A DNA stretch of 36,154 bases from Tolumonas sp. (GTDB taxonomy: Bacteria > Pseudomonadota > Gammaproteobacteria > Enterobacterales > Aeromonadaceae): NCBI GenBank assembly GCA_008015085.1, contig SSEX01000007.1:1-36154 (forward strand), in the 5' to 3' direction. Both the position numbers and the translations under genes were made by a program. The notes under the pieces were generated by a model. That model had not been told where the DNA came from. It saw nothing but the letters and a program-made list of their open reading frames with translations, and did no database searches. Each line of letters starts with the position of its first letter. The stretch's first letter is position 1. Below are positions 15,982-23,650 of this stretch, one piece after another.

Positions 15982-17427
15982 CTATTTACATTCCCGCTCG
16001 ATGATCGTTTTTACGATATTGCTGGTCGAGCAACCATCTTCAAAATGCAGTACGCGGACTTCACCACCATTGGCGGTCACTTCCGCATAACCGGCAATCT
16101 CTTCCGGCTTATAGTCACCACCTTTCACCAGCAGATCCGGCAGAATGCCGGCAATCACCCGCTGTGGTGTGTCTTCACTGAACGGTACCACCCAGTCGAC
16201 CGAGTCCAGTGCTGACAACACAGCCATGCGTTGATCTTCCGGTACGATCGGGCGTTTTTCGCCTTTCAGGCGACGAACGGACGCATCGGTATTCACCGCC
16301 ACAATAAGACGATCACCGAGTCTACGCGCCGCTTTCAGATAAGAAACATGACCGGCATGCAGAATATCGAAACAGCCGTTGGTCATCACAATCTTCTCAC
16401 CACGGCGACGTGCCGCCAGTACTGCAGTTTTCAGCTCGGCTTCGCTCATGACACCAAATGCCTGCTCCATACTGCTATGCTCATGCAGTGCCTGCGCCAG
16501 CTCCTGCGGGCTGACCGTCGATGTGCCCAGTTTCGCCACGACAACACCCGCAGCGCTGTTGGCAATAGCGCAGGCTTCTTCCAGAGATTTACCTGCAGAT
16601 AATGCCGTTGCCAGCGTACCGACGACCGTATCACCGGCACCAGTCACATCAAACACTTCCCGTGCCTGAGTGCGCAGTGTCAGCACCGCACCGCCGCGGC
16701 GAACCAGCAGCATGCCATTTTCTGATCGGGTCACCAGCAAGGCCTCCAGATCCAGTTCATTCAGCAGATTTTTGGCTTTTTCGATCAGATCGTCTTCGTT
16801 TTTCACTTTGCCAACGATCGTCTCAAATTCCAGCATGTTGGGTTTGATTAAAGTGGCACCACGCTATTTCTCAAAGCTGGTTCCTTTCGGATCAACCAGC
16901 ACCGGCACCTTATGCTTACGCGCCAGCTGAATAATATCCTGCACACAAGTCAATGCCCCTTTGGCATAGTCGGAGAGGATCAACACATCAAAATCAGGCA
17001 GTGCCGCATCAATTTTCGCCAGTAAGGGGGCAGGATCGGCCGTAGAGAATGAGTCTTCAAAATCCAGACGGATCAACTGTTGGTTACCGCTCAGAATACG
17101 CAGTTTGGTAATGGTCGGCAGCTCGCTAACCTTCACCAAATCAAAACTGACTTTATGCTTGTTTAATTTGGCTTCCAGGCTGTCAGCAGCTTCATCTTGT
17201 CCGACAAAACCAATCAGGGTCGTTTTACCACCTAAGGCTGCGACGTTCAGCGAGACGTTCGCGGCACCTCCCGGACGATCTTCATTCTTCTCGACTTTCA
17301 CCACTGGCACCGGCGCCTCCGGCGAAATACGGCGGGTCGGGCCGCTCCAGTAGCGATCCAGCATGATATCGCCCACAACCAGAACACGGGCAGAAGAAAA
17401 ATCAGGTAAGGTGATACGCATCGTCAT
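15982..17427 (-). pseudogene. hldE: hldE (heptose kinase/adenylyltransferase) interrupted by an in-frame amber codon
   Basis: Read through, the frame gives ~480 residues aligned along the whole E. coli Hld[39 protein letters not shown], the kinase GAGD site (DVTGAGDT), and the nucleotidyltransferase [12 protein letters not shown]. Codon 188 (16864-16866) is TAG, where the conserved sequence reads DPKGTxFE-K/R-Tyr-RGATL; the flanking residues FEK and RGATLIKPN are in the same frame. One base change from a Tyr codon explains it. The 187-residue N-terminal product lacks the GAGD catalytic site. The 284-residue distal frame begins at ATG 16836 with no ribosome binding site. HldE makes ADP-heptose for LPS core. 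Confidence 0.85.
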
Positions 17428-17557
17428 AGTGTTTACTCAAGACTAATTCTGAATTGCCGGCAGTCTAACACAGCCATGAGGATGATTCGCCACCCCGCCG
17501 GTCATTTGCTAGACTAGGCGGGCTTTTATCATCTAATCGTATCTCTGGTTACTCGTC

Positions 17558-18511
17558 ATGCAATTAAAACAGCTTCCGGATAATGCTCCTCGTCTGACCG
17601 CAGCCCTGTTTCATCCCCGCTACTGGCCGCAGTGGTTCGGGCAAGCTGTGTTATGGCTGGTTGTGCAACTTCCTTATCCCGTATTGATGTATCTGGGAGC
17701 GGGTTTAGGCTGGCTCTCGATGAAACTGTTGCCCCGCCGGGTCAGAATTGCCCGCACTAATCTGCAGCTAGCCTTCCCGGAATGGGACGACGCCACACGC
17801 GAAGCTTGTCTTAAAGAGAACTTTGCTAACGTCGGCCGGGCTATTTTTGAAACTGGTATTGCCTGGTTCTGGCCTGATTGGCGGGTGCGTAAAATTATGC
17901 ATGTCACCGGAGCTGAACACGTTGAACAGGCCGTTGCCAACAAACACGGTATGCTGCTGTTATCTGCCCATTTTATGACGCTGGAACTCAATGCACGGAT
18001 GTTCGGCTTGCTGCGTCCCGGCGTGGGAGTCTATCGCCCGAATACCAATCCGGTGCTGGAATACGCACAGTATCATGGCCGCTGTAAGAGCAATAAGTAT
18101 CTGGTTGACCGGGCGGATGTGAAAGGCATGATCAAGGCTCTGCGTCAGGGTGAAGCACTCTGGTACGCACCGGATCATGACTACGGACCGCATGCCAGCG
18201 TATTTGTTCCTTTTCTCGGTGTCAGCGATGCAGCAACAATAACGGGTACAGCAACGCTGGCACGTGTGAAAAACACTGTTGTTCTGCCTTGTTACAACAT
18301 CCGCCTGCCGCAAGGCGGTTATCAGCTGATTATTGAACCCCCATTACAGAACTATCCGGTGGGTGATGATGTAGCCGATGCAACACGCAGCAATCAGGTG
18401 CTGGAACAGGCCGTACGCAAAGCTCCTGAGCAATACATGTGGCTGCACCGCCGATTTAAATCCCGCCCGAATGCGAAGAAGTTCCGCTACAACCCGGGCG
18501 AAACCCGCTGA
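17558..18511 (+). CDS. lpxL: Lipid A late acyltransferase (LpxL/LpxP type)
   Basis: A 317-residue inner-membrane acyltransferase. One N-terminal membrane segment (QAVLWLVVQLPYPVLMYLG) precedes the catalytic H-x4-E motif HFMTLE (His138, Glu143), then VYRPNTNP and the LWYAPDHDYGP segment typical of LpxL-like enzymes. It adds a secondary acyl chain (usually laurate) to Kdo2-lipid IVA. Whether the donor is a saturated (LpxL) or cold-induced unsaturated (LpxP) chain cannot be told. It diverges from hldE, so two LPS genes share a ~130-base promoter region. No strong Shine-Dalgarno precedes the ATG. Confidence 0.9.
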   Translation: MQLKQLPDNAPRLTAALFHPRYWPQWFGQAVLWLVVQLPYPVLMYLGAGLGWLSMKLLPRRVRIARTNLQLAFPEWDDATREACLKENFANVGRAIFETGIAWFWPDWRVRKIMHVTGAEHVEQAVANKHGMLLLSAHFMTLELNARMFGLLRPGVGVYRPNTNPVLEYAQYHGRCKSNKYLVDRADVKGMIKALRQGEALWYAPDHDYGPHASVFVPFLGVSDAATITGTATLARVKNTVVLPCYNIRLPQGGYQLIIEPPLQNYPVGDDVADATRSNQVLEQAVRKAPEQYMWLHRRFKSRPNAKKFRYNPGETR

Positions 18512-18567
18512 CCGCCGGCTGACTGTACATTTGGTAACAAAACCTCATCTTTTACAGGTCTATACTC

Positions 18568-18597
18568 AAGCGCCTTTTGATAAGGCGCTTTTGTTTT
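18568..18597 (+). terminator. Rho-independent terminator after lpxL
   Basis: A 9-bp stem AAGCGCCTT/AAGGCGCTT with a TTGAT loop, followed by TTGTTTTT. It ends about 37 bases before the carbonic anhydrase ATG. Confidence 0.88.
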
Positions 18598-18633
18598 TGC
18601 ACTGGTTATGATTATTAATTCGGGGTTTCTCAA

Positions 18634-19368
18634 ATGAAAAAAAATCTGCTTTGCGCTGCGATGCTACTGGCCTCCTGTTCCGCTTTTGCTGCTGAACAAC
18701 ATCCTCACTGGGGTTACAGTGGTGACAATGGTCCGGATAACTGGGCTAAACTGACACCAGAATTTGGAGCTTGTGCAGGTAAAAACCAGACTCCGGTTAA
18801 TCTGAGCGGTTTCGTAAAAGCAGATCTGAAACCTTTGAAATTCAGCTATAAAACCGGCGGTAGCCAGATCCTGAATAACGGTCATACCGTTCAGGTTGTT
18901 TACGATGCCGGCAGCAACGTGGTCATCGACGGCGTGGAATACATGCTGAAACAGTTCCACTTCAATGCACCAAGTGAAAACCAGATCAAAGGGGAATCTT
19001 TCCCATTAGAAGGTCACTTTGTGCATGCCGATAAAGACGGCAATCTGGCTGTTGTCACTGTGATGTTCAAAGAAGGCCACGAAAACGCGGCACTGAAAGA
19101 TCTGTGGGCTCACATGCCAGCAAAAGAAGGCGATAAAATCGCACTGTCACCAGCATTCGATGCTGCCAAACTATTCCCTAAAAATCATGAGTACTACCGT
19201 TTCAGCGGTTCTCTGACCACACCACCTTGCACTGAAGGTGTTCGCTGGATCGTACTGAAAAAACCGGTATTCGTATCTAAAGCACAGATCGACGCATTCA
19301 GAAAAGTAATGGGGCATGACAACAACCGTCCGCTGCAACCAATCAACGCACGCGAAATTCTCGAATAA
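18634..19368 (+). CDS. cah: Periplasmic alpha-carbonic anhydrase with one zinc ligand replaced by Asn
   Basis: A 244-residue alpha-class carbonic anhydrase with a signal peptide (MKKNLLCAAMLLASCSAFAA). LASC also resembles a lipobox, but AFA-AEQ is a good signal peptidase I site. Family features present: WGYSG, KNQTPVNL, NNGHT (His84, proton shuttle), SLTTPPCTEGV (gatekeeper Thr195), the disulfide pair Cys47/Cys199, and NNRPLQP. The zinc ligands should read FHFH...EGHFVH. Here the sequence is QFHFNAPSEN, so His109 and His128 are present but residue 111 is Asn (AAT at 18964-18966) instead of His. CO2 hydration could be weak or lost. Monocistronic, flanked by hairpins. Confidence 0.93.
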   Translation: MKKNLLCAAMLLASCSAFAAEQHPHWGYSGDNGPDNWAKLTPEFGACAGKNQTPVNLSGFVKADLKPLKFSYKTGGSQILNNGHTVQVVYDAGSNVVIDGVEYMLKQFHFNAPSENQIKGESFPLEGHFVHADKDGNLAVVTVMFKEGHENAALKDLWAHMPAKEGDKIALSPAFDAAKLFPKNHEYYRFSGSLTTPPCTEGVRWIVLKKPVFVSKAQIDAFRKVMGHDNNRPLQPINAREILE

Positions 19369-19378
19369 TTTCCACCTT

Positions 19379-19406
19379 AAGATCTCTCCCCGCTGGGAGA
19401 GGTCTT
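19379..19406 (+). terminator. Strong hairpin after the carbonic anhydrase gene
   Basis: A 12-bp stem (AAGATCTCTCCC/GGGAGAGGTCTT, one U-G wobble) with a CGCT tetraloop begins about 10 bases after the stop codon. No U tract follows (ACCAATAACC), so it may be a transcript-end stabiliser rather than a classical terminator. Confidence 0.55.
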
Positions 19407-19491
19407 ACCAATAACCCTGCCTTTCCTGCTTTGATTTTTCGTTTTCCGGCGCGTATGGTGTGCAACATCAGCAACACGTCAGGAGCCCGCC

Positions 19492-19968
19492 ATGTTCTAT
19501 CACCAATATTACCCGATTGATGTCGTCAACGGCCCCGGCACACGCTGCACGTTGTTTGTATCCGGCTGTGAACACCAATGCCGCGGCTGCTATAACCAAT
19601 CAACCTGGCGGATTGATTCAGGCCACCCCTTTACGCAAGAACTGGCTGACAAAATTATTGCCGATCTGAATGATACTAAAATCAAACGCCGTGGTATTAC
19701 CTTCTCCGGTGGCGATCCACTGCACCCGGCTAATCAGGCGGATATTCTGGCACTGGTCAAACGTATCCGGGCTGAATGCCCCGGTAAAGATATCTGGATG
19801 TGGACCGGCTATTTATATGGCGAACTGACAGATAACCAGCGTGAGATCGTAGATCTGATCGATGTGCTGGTTGATGGCAAGTTTGTGCAAGAGCTGGCCG
19901 ATCCGTCGCTGGTCTGGCGCGGCAGTAGCAATCAGATCATTCACTATTTACGCCAGCCTGCGGAATAA
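19492..19968 (+). CDS. nrdG: Anaerobic ribonucleotide reductase-activating protein
   Basis: A 158-residue radical-SAM enzyme. Cysteines are in the C-x3-C-x2-C pattern SGCEHQCRGCYNQ (near 24-36), preceded by the NrdG sequence YYPIDVVNGPGTRCTLFVSG; the SAM-binding FSGGDPL follows. It generates the glycyl radical on NrdD for oxygen-independent dNTP synthesis. NrdD is usually encoded directly upstream, but here a carbonic anhydrase is there, so nrdD must be elsewhere. AGGAG lies upstream of the ATG. The next gene starts 60 bases downstream through a structured leader. Confidence 0.95.
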   Translation: MFYHQYYPIDVVNGPGTRCTLFVSGCEHQCRGCYNQSTWRIDSGHPFTQELADKIIADLNDTKIKRRGITFSGGDPLHPANQADILALVKRIRAECPGKDIWMWTGYLYGELTDNQREIVDLIDVLVDGKFVQELADPSLVWRGSSNQIIHYLRQPAE

Positions 19969-19980
19969 CCTTTTTGCCAC

Positions 19981-20025
19981 CACCTCAACTACACTAAAGA
20001 TAAGTGTTCTGCAGATGTTGAGGTG
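19981..20025 (+). promoter_or_regulatory. Nested hairpin masking the Shine-Dalgarno of the DASS gene
   Basis: A 9-bp perfect inverted repeat, CACCTCAAC (19981-19989) and GTTGAGGTG (20017-20025), encloses a second 5-bp stem ACACT/AGTGT (19991-19995 and 20003-20007) with a 7-base loop. The right arm contains the GAGG ribosome binding site for the ATG at 20029, so the folded RNA would block initiation. This looks like a cis-acting translational control element; its trigger is unknown. Confidence 0.6.
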
Positions 20026-20028
20026 TAT

Positions 20029-21399
20029 ATGGTTAATGACGCCTCTGCGCCATCCCTATTCAAAGCACAATATAAGCCTTTTATCCTGTTACTGGATGTC
20101 GGCTTATTGCTCTTGCTGCTGAACGCTCTTCCCTTCGCTGCTACGATTAATCACGGTCTGTCACTGTTTATCTTTATTGCCATTCTCTGGTTAACCGAAG
20201 CGATCCACGTCACCGTGACCGCCTTGCTGGTGCCCGTTATGGCCGTATTAATGGGCATTAGTGAACTGCAACCTGCTATCAGCCATTTTTCGAACCCGAC
20301 TATCTATCTGTTTTTTGGTGGTTTCGCTCTGGCGGCCGCCTTACACAAACAGCAGATAGACCAATATCTCGCACAGCAGATCCTGACGTTTGCTAAAGGT
20401 CGTTTACAGACAGCTACGCTGCTGTTATTCGGCATCACCGCTTTCATTTCAATGTGGATCAGTAACACCGCCACCGCAGCCATGATGCTGCCTCTGGCCA
20501 TCGGGATATCATCACAGCTGCCGGAAACGGAAAACCGCACCCGCACCTTTATCATGCTGGGGGTCGCTTACAGCGCCAGTATCGGCGGTATAGGTACACT
20601 CGTCGGCAGTCCGCCCAATGTCATCGCTGCGGCACAGGCTCATATTACTTTTATGCAATGGATGATATTCGGTATTCCGGTGACGCTGATCCTACTGCCT
20701 TGTGCCTGGCTGGCTCTGTATCTGGTCTTGCGCCCGGATCTGAACCATCACTGTGCGATACAATCCCAGAAATTTACCTGGACCCATTCTCGCCTGCTGA
20801 CCTTAGCTATTTTTTTCTGCACCGTCATCGCCTGGCTCCTTTCACAACCCATTTCCCTCTGGATGGGGGGTATTGAACAACTGGACACACTGATTGCACT
20901 GGGAGCCGCTGTGGCCATCTGTATCAGTGGCTGTGCTGGCTGGCGCGATGTGGAAAGACAAACGGAATGGGGGGTATTGATGTTATTTGGCGGCGGGCTA
21001 GCCTTATCAGCCATCTTAAAAGAGACCGGCACCAGCCTGTTTTTGGCTCAACACATTACCGAGTGGTTCCGGCACACCCCGGTTTTTATTTTACTGCTGG
21101 CGATAGTAACCTTTGTCATTTTTCTGACCGAATTCGCCTCGAATACCGCCACTGCAGCCCTGATGATCCCGTTATTCGCCACAGTCGCTACCAGTATCGG
21201 CATGTCAGACACCATGATGTCGATTATGATTGCCATTTCTGCTTCCTGTGCCTTCATGCTGCCGGTCGCCACTCCCCCAAATGCCATTGTGTATGCCAGT
21301 GGTTTCGTCGCGCAGCGCGATATGATCCGGGCCGGGCTCGTATTGAACATGATGTGCACAATTTTACTGACTTTACTGGCCTTTTACGGTGGTTTTTAA
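20029..21399 (+). CDS. DASS/SLC13-family sodium:anion symporter
   Basis: A 456-residue membrane protein with the two signature repeats of the divalent anion:Na+ symporter family (VcINDY type): ISNTATAAMMLPLAI in the first half and ASNTATAALMIPLFA in the second, each with the Ser-Asn-Thr substrate motif. The helical hairpin segments VGSPPNVIAA and VATPPNAIVYASG also match. Likely substrates are C4-dicarboxylates such as succinate; sulfate or phosphate cannot be excluded. GAGG lies 5 bases before ATG 20029, within the right arm of a leader hairpin. A weak 5-bp stem with eight Ts (21402-21421) may end the transcript. Confidence 0.9.
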   Translation: MVNDASAPSLFKAQYKPFILLLDVGLLLLLLNALPFAATINHGLSLFIFIAILWLTEAIHVTVTALLVPVMAVLMGISELQPAISHFSNPTIYLFFGGFALAAALHKQQIDQYLAQQILTFAKGRLQTATLLLFGITAFISMWISNTATAAMMLPLAIGISSQLPETENRTRTFIMLGVAYSASIGGIGTLVGSPPNVIAAAQAHITFMQWMIFGIPVTLILLPCAWLALYLVLRPDLNHHCAIQSQKFTWTHSRLLTLAIFFCTVIAWLLSQPISLWMGGIEQLDTLIALGAAVAICISGCAGWRDVERQTEWGVLMLFGGGLALSAILKETGTSLFLAQHITEWFRHTPVFILLLAIVTFVIFLTEFASNTATAALMIPLFATVATSIGMSDTMMSIMIAISASCAFMLPVATPPNAIVYASGFVAQRDMIRAGLVLNMMCTILLTLLAFYGGF

Positions 21400-21590
21400 A
21401 CAAAACCGACAAGTTTTTTTTGCATGAATATGATCGTATAAGCCGTCATTCCGACTTTTTATTCATCAGGAATTAATGCTCAATCAAAACAATCCAAAAG
21501 AGTCTCACCGGTAACAGAAAAAAAGGTTTATCGCAGGAACATTACGCATAAAATACGCCGCGATCAGAAGGGCGCACCAGGGATACTGCC

Positions 21591-21638
21591 ATGCTGCTGA
21601 CACGAACGCGCCCGATACTGCAACGTGAATATTGTTGA
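21591..21638 (+). CDS. Possible 15-codon leader peptide upstream of speA
   Basis: The speA leader (21400-21657, 258 bases) contains a short frame encoding MLLTRTRPILQREYC. It is preceded by AGGGA at 8-base spacing and ends 19 bases before the speA ATG. Three of 15 residues are Arg, the substrate of SpeA. A second mini-frame, MLNQNNPKESHR (21476-21514), also follows an AGGA. Translation-dependent leaders control polyamine genes in other bacteria (speF in E. coli). Frames this short arise easily by chance, so this is tentative. Confidence 0.25.
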   Translation: MLLTRTRPILQREYC

Positions 21639-21657
21639 ATTGAACTGAGGTACCGCC

Positions 21658-23565
21658 ATGGCAAACTGGTCCTGTCAGGACGCCCTGAAAATGTATAACG
21701 TCCCTTACTGGGGGGCAGGTTTTTTCCATATTGATGCGCTGGGCCGTGTCGTGGTTACACCGGATAAAACGCGTCTGGATTGCAAGATCCCGTTGATTGA
21801 TATCATCGATCAGTTAAGCAAACAGGGCTATGCCACACCGGTACTGCTGCGCTTCCCAGATATTATCAAAACCCGGATCAACGCCCTGTTCGGCGCTTTC
21901 GAGCAGGCGATCCAGAGTTACGGCTACAAAGGCCGTTACCAGTGCGTTTACCCGATCAAGGTTAACCAGCAGAATCAGGTGATCGAATCAGTTACGCGTG
22001 CATTTGCTGATAAACCGAATCTGGGTCTGGAAGCCGGTTCTAAACCTGAGTTGCTGGCGGTGCTGTCGCATCACCACGATCAAGGTTCCATTATTGTTTG
22101 TAACGGTTATAAAGACCGTGAATACGTTCGCCATGCTTTGCTCGGCTCGCTGCTGGGCCATCACGTTTACATCGTGGTGGAAAAACCATCCGAGCTGGAG
22201 CTGATCCTCGACGAATCAGCCCGCCTGAACATTACTCCGCGCATTGGTGTGCGCGCACGTCTGGCTTCGCAAAGCTCCGGCAAATGGCAGGCCAGCGGTG
22301 GCGAGAAATCCAAATTTGGTCTGAACGCCGCACAGATCCTGCGTCTGGTGGAGCGTCTGCGTGAAGCCGGTAAACTCGATTGCCTGCAACTGGTTCACTT
22401 CCACTTAGGTTCGCAGATCGCCAACATCCGTGATATCCAGGGCGGTATCCGTGAATGTGGCCGCTTCTACGCTGAACTGCGCCATATGGGCGCGAACATC
22501 GAAGTGGTTGACGTTGGTGGTGGTCTGGGCGTCGATTACGAGGGGTCTCGTTCACAAAGCCATTGTTCCGCTAACTACAACCTGCGCGAATACGCTAATA
22601 ACGTGGTATGGGGCATTGGTGATGTCTGCGAACAATACAACTTGCCGCATCCGATGATCATCAGCGAATCTGGCCGTGCGATTACCGCGCATCATGCGGT
22701 GCTGATCTCCAATGTTGTTGGTATGGAAAGCCAGCTGCCAACTTCGCTGCCAGACGCACCGACCAGCGATGCACCACTGCTGCTGCAAAACATGTGGGAC
22801 AGCTGGAAAGAGCTGCACGAAAAGGAAGATCCGGGTCTGCTGGAAATTTTCCATGACTCTGTCTCTGATCTGGCGGACGTACATACCCAATACACGCTCG
22901 GCATCATGTCGCTGCAACAACGCGCCTGGGCGGAAGATCTGCACCTGAATCTGTGTCTGAAACTGAAAGCTATGCTGGATCCGGTAAACCGGATGCACCG
23001 TAACTTGCAGGATGAACTGAACGAGAAACTGGCCGATAAATGTTTCGTCAACTTCTCACTGTTCCAGTCACTGCCAGATGCCTGGGGGATTGATCAGATC
23101 TTCCCAATCATGCCACTGAGCGGTCTGGATCAACAGCCGACCCGCCGCGGTGTAATCATGGATATTACCTGTGATTCCGATGGTACGATCAAAGAGTACG
23201 TGGATGGTGTGGGTATCGAAAATACGCTGCCAATGCCAGAGCTGCGCCACGATGAAACCAGTTATATGGGTTTCTTCCTGGTCGGTGCTTATCAGGAAAT
23301 TCTGGGCGATCTGCACAACCTGTTCGGTGATACACACAGTGCAGAAGTGTGTCTGAACGATGACGGCACCCCGGTGATCACCAATATCATTAAGGGTGAT
23401 AACGTTGATAACCTGCTGCGCTACGTCAATATTGATCCATCGATGATCCGCAGTGCCTATCAGAAACTGGTTGATCACCCGTCGCTGAGTGCGGAAACCC
23501 GTAAAGAGTTGCTGGAAGAGCTGGAAGCCGGTCTGCAGGGCTACGCTTATCTCGAAGACGAATAG
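21658..23565 (+). CDS. speA: Biosynthetic arginine decarboxylase
   Basis: A 635-residue PLP enzyme of the SpeA family. The PLP lysine lies in YPIKVNQQ (Lys101); LGLEAGSKPELLAVL, HFHLGSQIANIRDI and VDVGGGLGVDYEG follow in order, with the C-terminal DAWGIDQIFPIMPL, GFFLVGAYQEILGDLHNLFG and a YLEDE end matching E. coli SpeA. It decarboxylates L-arginine to agmatine, the first step of the agmatine route to putrescine. It is slightly shorter than E. coli SpeA (658) at the N-terminus. GAGG precedes the ATG. No speB is adjacent; the gene ends in TAG before a strong terminator. Confidence 0.96.
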   Translation: MANWSCQDALKMYNVPYWGAGFFHIDALGRVVVTPDKTRLDCKIPLIDIIDQLSKQGYATPVLLRFPDIIKTRINALFGAFEQAIQSYGYKGRYQCVYPIKVNQQNQVIESVTRAFADKPNLGLEAGSKPELLAVLSHHHDQGSIIVCNGYKDREYVRHALLGSLLGHHVYIVVEKPSELELILDESARLNITPRIGVRARLASQSSGKWQASGGEKSKFGLNAAQILRLVERLREAGKLDCLQLVHFHLGSQIANIRDIQGGIRECGRFYAELRHMGANIEVVDVGGGLGVDYEGSRSQSHCSANYNLREYANNVVWGIGDVCEQYNLPHPMIISESGRAITAHHAVLISNVVGMESQLPTSLPDAPTSDAPLLLQNMWDSWKELHEKEDPGLLEIFHDSVSDLADVHTQYTLGIMSLQQRAWAEDLHLNLCLKLKAMLDPVNRMHRNLQDELNEKLADKCFVNFSLFQSLPDAWGIDQIFPIMPLSGLDQQPTRRGVIMDITCDSDGTIKEYVDGVGIENTLPMPELRHDETSYMGFFLVGAYQEILGDLHNLFGDTHSAEVCLNDDGTPVITNIIKGDNVDNLLRYVNIDPSMIRSAYQKLVDHPSLSAETRKELLEELEAGLQGYAYLEDE

Positions 23566-23594
23566 TCTTCTGAACTGTTTTCTCTCCTTTAAGC

Positions 23595-23627
23595 AAAAGG
23601 GTTCGCATGAGGCGAACCCTTTTTATT
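23595..23627. terminator. Bidirectional terminator between speA and btuB
   Basis: A 12-bp perfect stem AAAAGGGTTCGC/GCGAACCCTTTT with a 5-base loop and a T-rich tail on the plus strand; the A run on the other side serves btuB on the minus strand. Confidence 0.9.
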
Positions 23628-23650
23628 TGCAGAGTATTCAGAAACAGGAA

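Noticed and set aside
16836-16838. ATG 16836 as a genuine start for a separate heptose adenylyltransferase
   Set aside because: It lies inside the conserved kinase domain and has no ribosome binding site. The residues just before it still match HldE in the same frame, so an interrupted single gene is the simpler reading.
21402-21421. AAAAC/GTTTT hairpin with eight Ts after the DASS gene as a terminator
   Set aside because: The stem is only 5 bp and AT-rich; mentioned in the gene entry but not called separately.
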